Shown here: piece by piece, positions 61,796-64,000 of the stretch
Numbering within the stretch: position 1 is the stretch's first letter
Layout: the number at the start of each line of letters is the position of its first letter
NCBI RefSeq assembly: GCF_900109615.1
Contig: NZ_FOIX01000002.1
Location: 558,001-622,000, forward strand
Direction of reading: 5' to 3'
DNA: 64,000 bases
Origin: Kaistella antarctica
Lineage (GTDB): Bacteria > Bacteroidota > Bacteroidia > Flavobacteriales > Weeksellaceae
Notes under the pieces: generated by a model
What the model was told of the DNA's origin: nothing
What the model saw: only the letters and a program-made list of their open reading frames with translations
Databases searched by the model: none
Translations under genes and position numbers: made by a program

Positions 61796-62884
61796 ATGAA
61801 AAAGAAACTAATATTAGAATCCGGCGAAGTCTTCCACGGCAAAGCTTTCGGAGCCGATCGGGATATTGAGGGCGAAGTCGTTTTCAATACCGGAATGACC
61901 GGTTATCAGGAATTGATATCCGATCTTTCCTACTGCGGACAAATCGTTTGTATGACCTATCCACTCATCGGAAATTACGGAATTAACCGCGACGATTACG
62001 AAAGTATTGAACCTGCGATTAAAGGTTTAATCGTAAAAGAAGTGTGTGATTTTCCTTCCAATTTCAGAACACAAATGGATCTGGATGAATTTTTCAAAAA
62101 AAGAAATCTTTCCGGAATCTCTGGAATTGATACCAGAAGATTAACGAGAGTTCTTCGGAATTCTGGGGTGGTAAAAGGAAAAATAGTAAATGAACATGCT
62201 GATGAAAGTGCAGTAATTGCAGATTTAAAAACTTCAGTTTTATCGACCGACCAAGTTGCTCAGGTTTCTACCAAAACATCGTATGCAAATCCAGGAAGAG
62301 GTTTGAAAGTAGTTTTAGTTGATTACGGTTCAAAACTCGGAATTTTACGTGAACTTGCTCAAAGAGATTGCGATGTCATTGTAGTTTCTCAGGATACCAC
62401 AGCAGAAGAAATTCTATTGATCAATCCTGATGGAATCATGCTTTCCAACGGTCCTGGTGATCCGGAAGATGTAAAAGGTGCCATCGAAATGATTCAGAAC
62501 CTCTTAGGTAAAATCCCAATTTTTGGAATATGTTTAGGACATCAGTTGATCGCTTTGGCGAGTGGTGCAAAAACTTTTAAATTGAAATTTGGACATCGTG
62601 GTGGAAATCATCCGGTTTTAGATTTAAAGAAAAATAAAGTCGCAATTACTTCGCAAAATCACGGTTACGCTGTTGATCAGGAATCTTTAAATAATACTGA
62701 TTTAGAAGAAACGCACATTGCTTTAAATGATAGAACAAACGAAGGTTTGAAACATAAAATTCATCCTTGTTTCTCTGTACAATATCACCCAGAAGCAAGT
62801 CCAGGACCAGAAGATGCGAATTATTTGTTCGACGAATTTATTGAAATGATGGAAGAATTTAAATCTAAAAAATTATCTAAGTAA
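61796..62884 (+). CDS. carA: Carbamoyl-phosphate synthase small subunit
   Basis: The 362-residue subunit hydrolyses glutamine and passes ammonia to CarB. N-terminal domain: [35 protein letters not shown]. The class I amidotransferase domain has the nucleophile Cys in [15 protein letters not shown] and the catalytic His-Pro-Glu in [12 protein letters not shown]. The product, carbamoyl phosphate, feeds PyrB and arginine synthesis. carB starts 2 bp after the stop, so both are translated together. Confidence 0.96.
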   Translation: MKKKLILESGEVFHGKAFGADRDIEGEVVFNTGMTGYQELISDLSYCGQIVCMTYPLIGNYGINRDDYESIEPAIKGLIVKEVCDFPSNFRTQMDLDEFFKKRNLSGISGIDTRRLTRVLRNSGVVKGKIVNEHADESAVIADLKTSVLSTDQVAQVSTKTSYANPGRGLKVVLVDYGSKLGILRELAQRDCDVIVVSQDTTAEEILLINPDGIMLSNGPGDPEDVKGAIEMIQNLLGKIPIFGICLGHQLIALASGAKTFKLKFGHRGGNHPVLDLKKNKVAITSQNHGYAVDQESLNNTDLEETHIALNDRTNEGLKHKIHPCFSVQYHPEASPGPEDANYLFDEFIEMMEEFKSKKLSK

Positions 62885-62886
62885 AG

Positions 62887-64000
62887 ATGGCAAAACGTAC
62901 AGATATAAAAACAATTTTAGTTATCGGAAGTGGTCCAATCATCATCGGACAAGCCGCAGAATTTGATTACGCAGGAACTCAAGCCTGTTTATCTTTAAGA
63001 GAAGAAGGCTACAAAGTTATCCTTATCAATTCCAATCCGGCAACAATTATGACCGATGTGGAGATTGCAGATAAAGTTTATATAGAACCAATCTCTTTAG
63101 AATTTGTAAGCAGAATTATTCGCAAAGAAAGACCAGATGCTCTTTTGCCAACTTTGGGCGGACAAACCGGTTTAAATATGGCCGTAGAATTAGAAAATTC
63201 CGGAATTCTGGAAGAATGTAAAGTAGAAGTTTTAGGAACCAAACTTTCAGCCATTAATCAGGCAGAAGATAGAGATTTGTTCCGCAACTTGATGCACGAA
63301 TTAAATGAACCCGTTCCAGATTCTGATATTGTAAATGATGTTGAAGGTGCATTAAAATTTGCCGAAAAAATAGGATTCCCACTAATCGTTCGTCCCGCTT
63401 TTACTATGGGTGGAACAGGTGGTGGAATTGCACATACGGTAGAAGAGTTAAAAGAAATCACCAGTTTTGGGTTGAAATATAGTCCGGTTCGTCAGTGTTT
63501 GGTTGAGAGATCAATCGCAGGTTTCAAGGAAATCGAATACGAAGTAATGCGTGACAAAAACGACAATGCAATTGTGGTTTGTAATATGGAAAACATCGAT
63601 CCGGTGGGAATTCATACCGGAGATTCGATTGTAGTTGCTCCTTCACAAACACTTTCGGACCGAGAATATCAGATGTTGAGAAACTCTTCGTTAAAAATTA
63701 TCCGCGCTCTAGGAATTGAAGGTGGATGTAATGTTCAGTTGGCTTTAGATCCAAATTCTTACGACTATTATATCATCGAAGTAAATCCAAGAGTTTCGCG
63801 CTCATCGGCTTTAGCGAGTAAAGCAACCGGTTATCCAATTGCGAAAATTGCGGCTAAAATCGCCGTTGGTTTGACTTTAGATGAAATCATGAATCCGGTT
63901 ACGGGAAAAACCTACGCATGTTTTGAACCGGCTTTGGATTATGTCGTAACTAAATTTCCACGTTTCCCTTTTGATAAATTTGAAACGGCTGACCGACGTC
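62887..64000 (+). CDS. carB: Carbamoyl-phosphate synthase large subunit (partial, N-terminal)
   Basis: About 371 codons are present and the gene runs off the window. The start [30 protein letters not shown] is diagnostic. The first ATP-grasp domain includes [29 protein letters not shown] (the ATP lid) and [38 protein letters not shown]. CarB makes carbamoyl phosphate from bicarbonate, ammonia and two ATP in complex with CarA. Confidence 0.97.
   Translation, partial: MAKRTDIKTILVIGSGPIIIGQAAEFDYAGTQACLSLREEGYKVILINSNPATIMTDVEIADKVYIEPISLEFVSRIIRKERPDALLPTLGGQTGLNMAVELENSGILEECKVEVLGTKLSAINQAEDRDLFRNLMHELNEPVPDSDIVNDVEGALKFAEKIGFPLIVRPAFTMGGTGGGIAHTVEELKEITSFGLKYSPVRQCLVERSIAGFKEIEYEVMRDKNDNAIVVCNMENIDPVGIHTGDSIVVAPSQTLSDREYQMLRNSSLKIIRALGIEGGCNVQLALDPNSYDYYIIEVNPRVSRSSALASKATGYPIAKIAAKIAVGLTLDEIMNPVTGKTYACFEPALDYVVTKFPRFPFDKFETADRR

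Overview
The window looks like a chromosomal segment of a low-GC Bacteroidota, most likely a member of the Flavobacteriia close to Chryseobacterium/Kaistella (family Weeksellaceae). Evidence from sequence: many starts are preceded by the Bacteroidota promoter -7 box TAnnTTTG (for example before tRNA-Ser, pyrB, tssD, holA and the DoxX gene), there are almost no Shine-Dalgarno sequences, tRNA genes lack an encoded CCA, and the gene families (T6SS-iii tube protein TssD, DUF3891, HsdR_N_2 beside holA) are typical of that group. The genus is an inference.

Layout. 1-7 kb: end of a CoA-transferase, small housekeeping hydrolases, holA, trxB, a fluoride-channel gene with an odd start, then tRNA-Ser(UGA). 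7.8-11.5 kb: a flavoprotein and a umuD-umuC pair in which UmuD has lost its catalytic residues. 12-22.6 kb: a type VI secretion island with tube protein TssD, one full-length VgrG with a Tae4-like amidase and Tai4-like immunity lipoprotein, then two successively more decayed cassettes. Each of these has a 5'-truncated vgrG, a metzincin effector and an immunity lipoprotein, so the island reads as an archive of exchangeable spike-tip/effector/immunity modules. 23-36 kb: DUF3891, an AraC regulator, an acyl-CoA dehydrogenase/PIG-L/methyltransferase/glycosyltransferase group, a large catalase with a DUF892 protein, a UDP-galactopyranose mutase glycan operon, and the initiator tRNA. 36-47.6 kb: assorted enzymes, including a TetR-controlled aldehyde/electrophile detoxification block with two matching operators. 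48-60 kb: a co-oriented acetate/propionate block (porin, MHS-type transporter, SLC5-STAC sensor kinase, lone receiver protein, two acyl-CoA synthetases) interrupted by a REP-associated transposase with its REP palindromes. 60.6-64 kb: the pyrB-carA-carB pyrimidine genes, with a short leader ORF and a terminator-like hairpin just before pyrB.

How the parts work together. The T6SS genes would deliver cell-wall amidase or protease toxins to competitors while the lipoproteins protect the producer; the structural T6SS genes are not in the window. The 48-60 kb block resembles the proteobacterial CrbS/CrbR system that controls acs, so it probably senses and uses short-chain carboxylates. Intergenic space is rich in dispersed short repeats: heptamer tandem tracts, TTTG/CTTTTG-type tags and REP hairpins. 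These and the orphan-cassette organisation are the most unusual aspects of the window.
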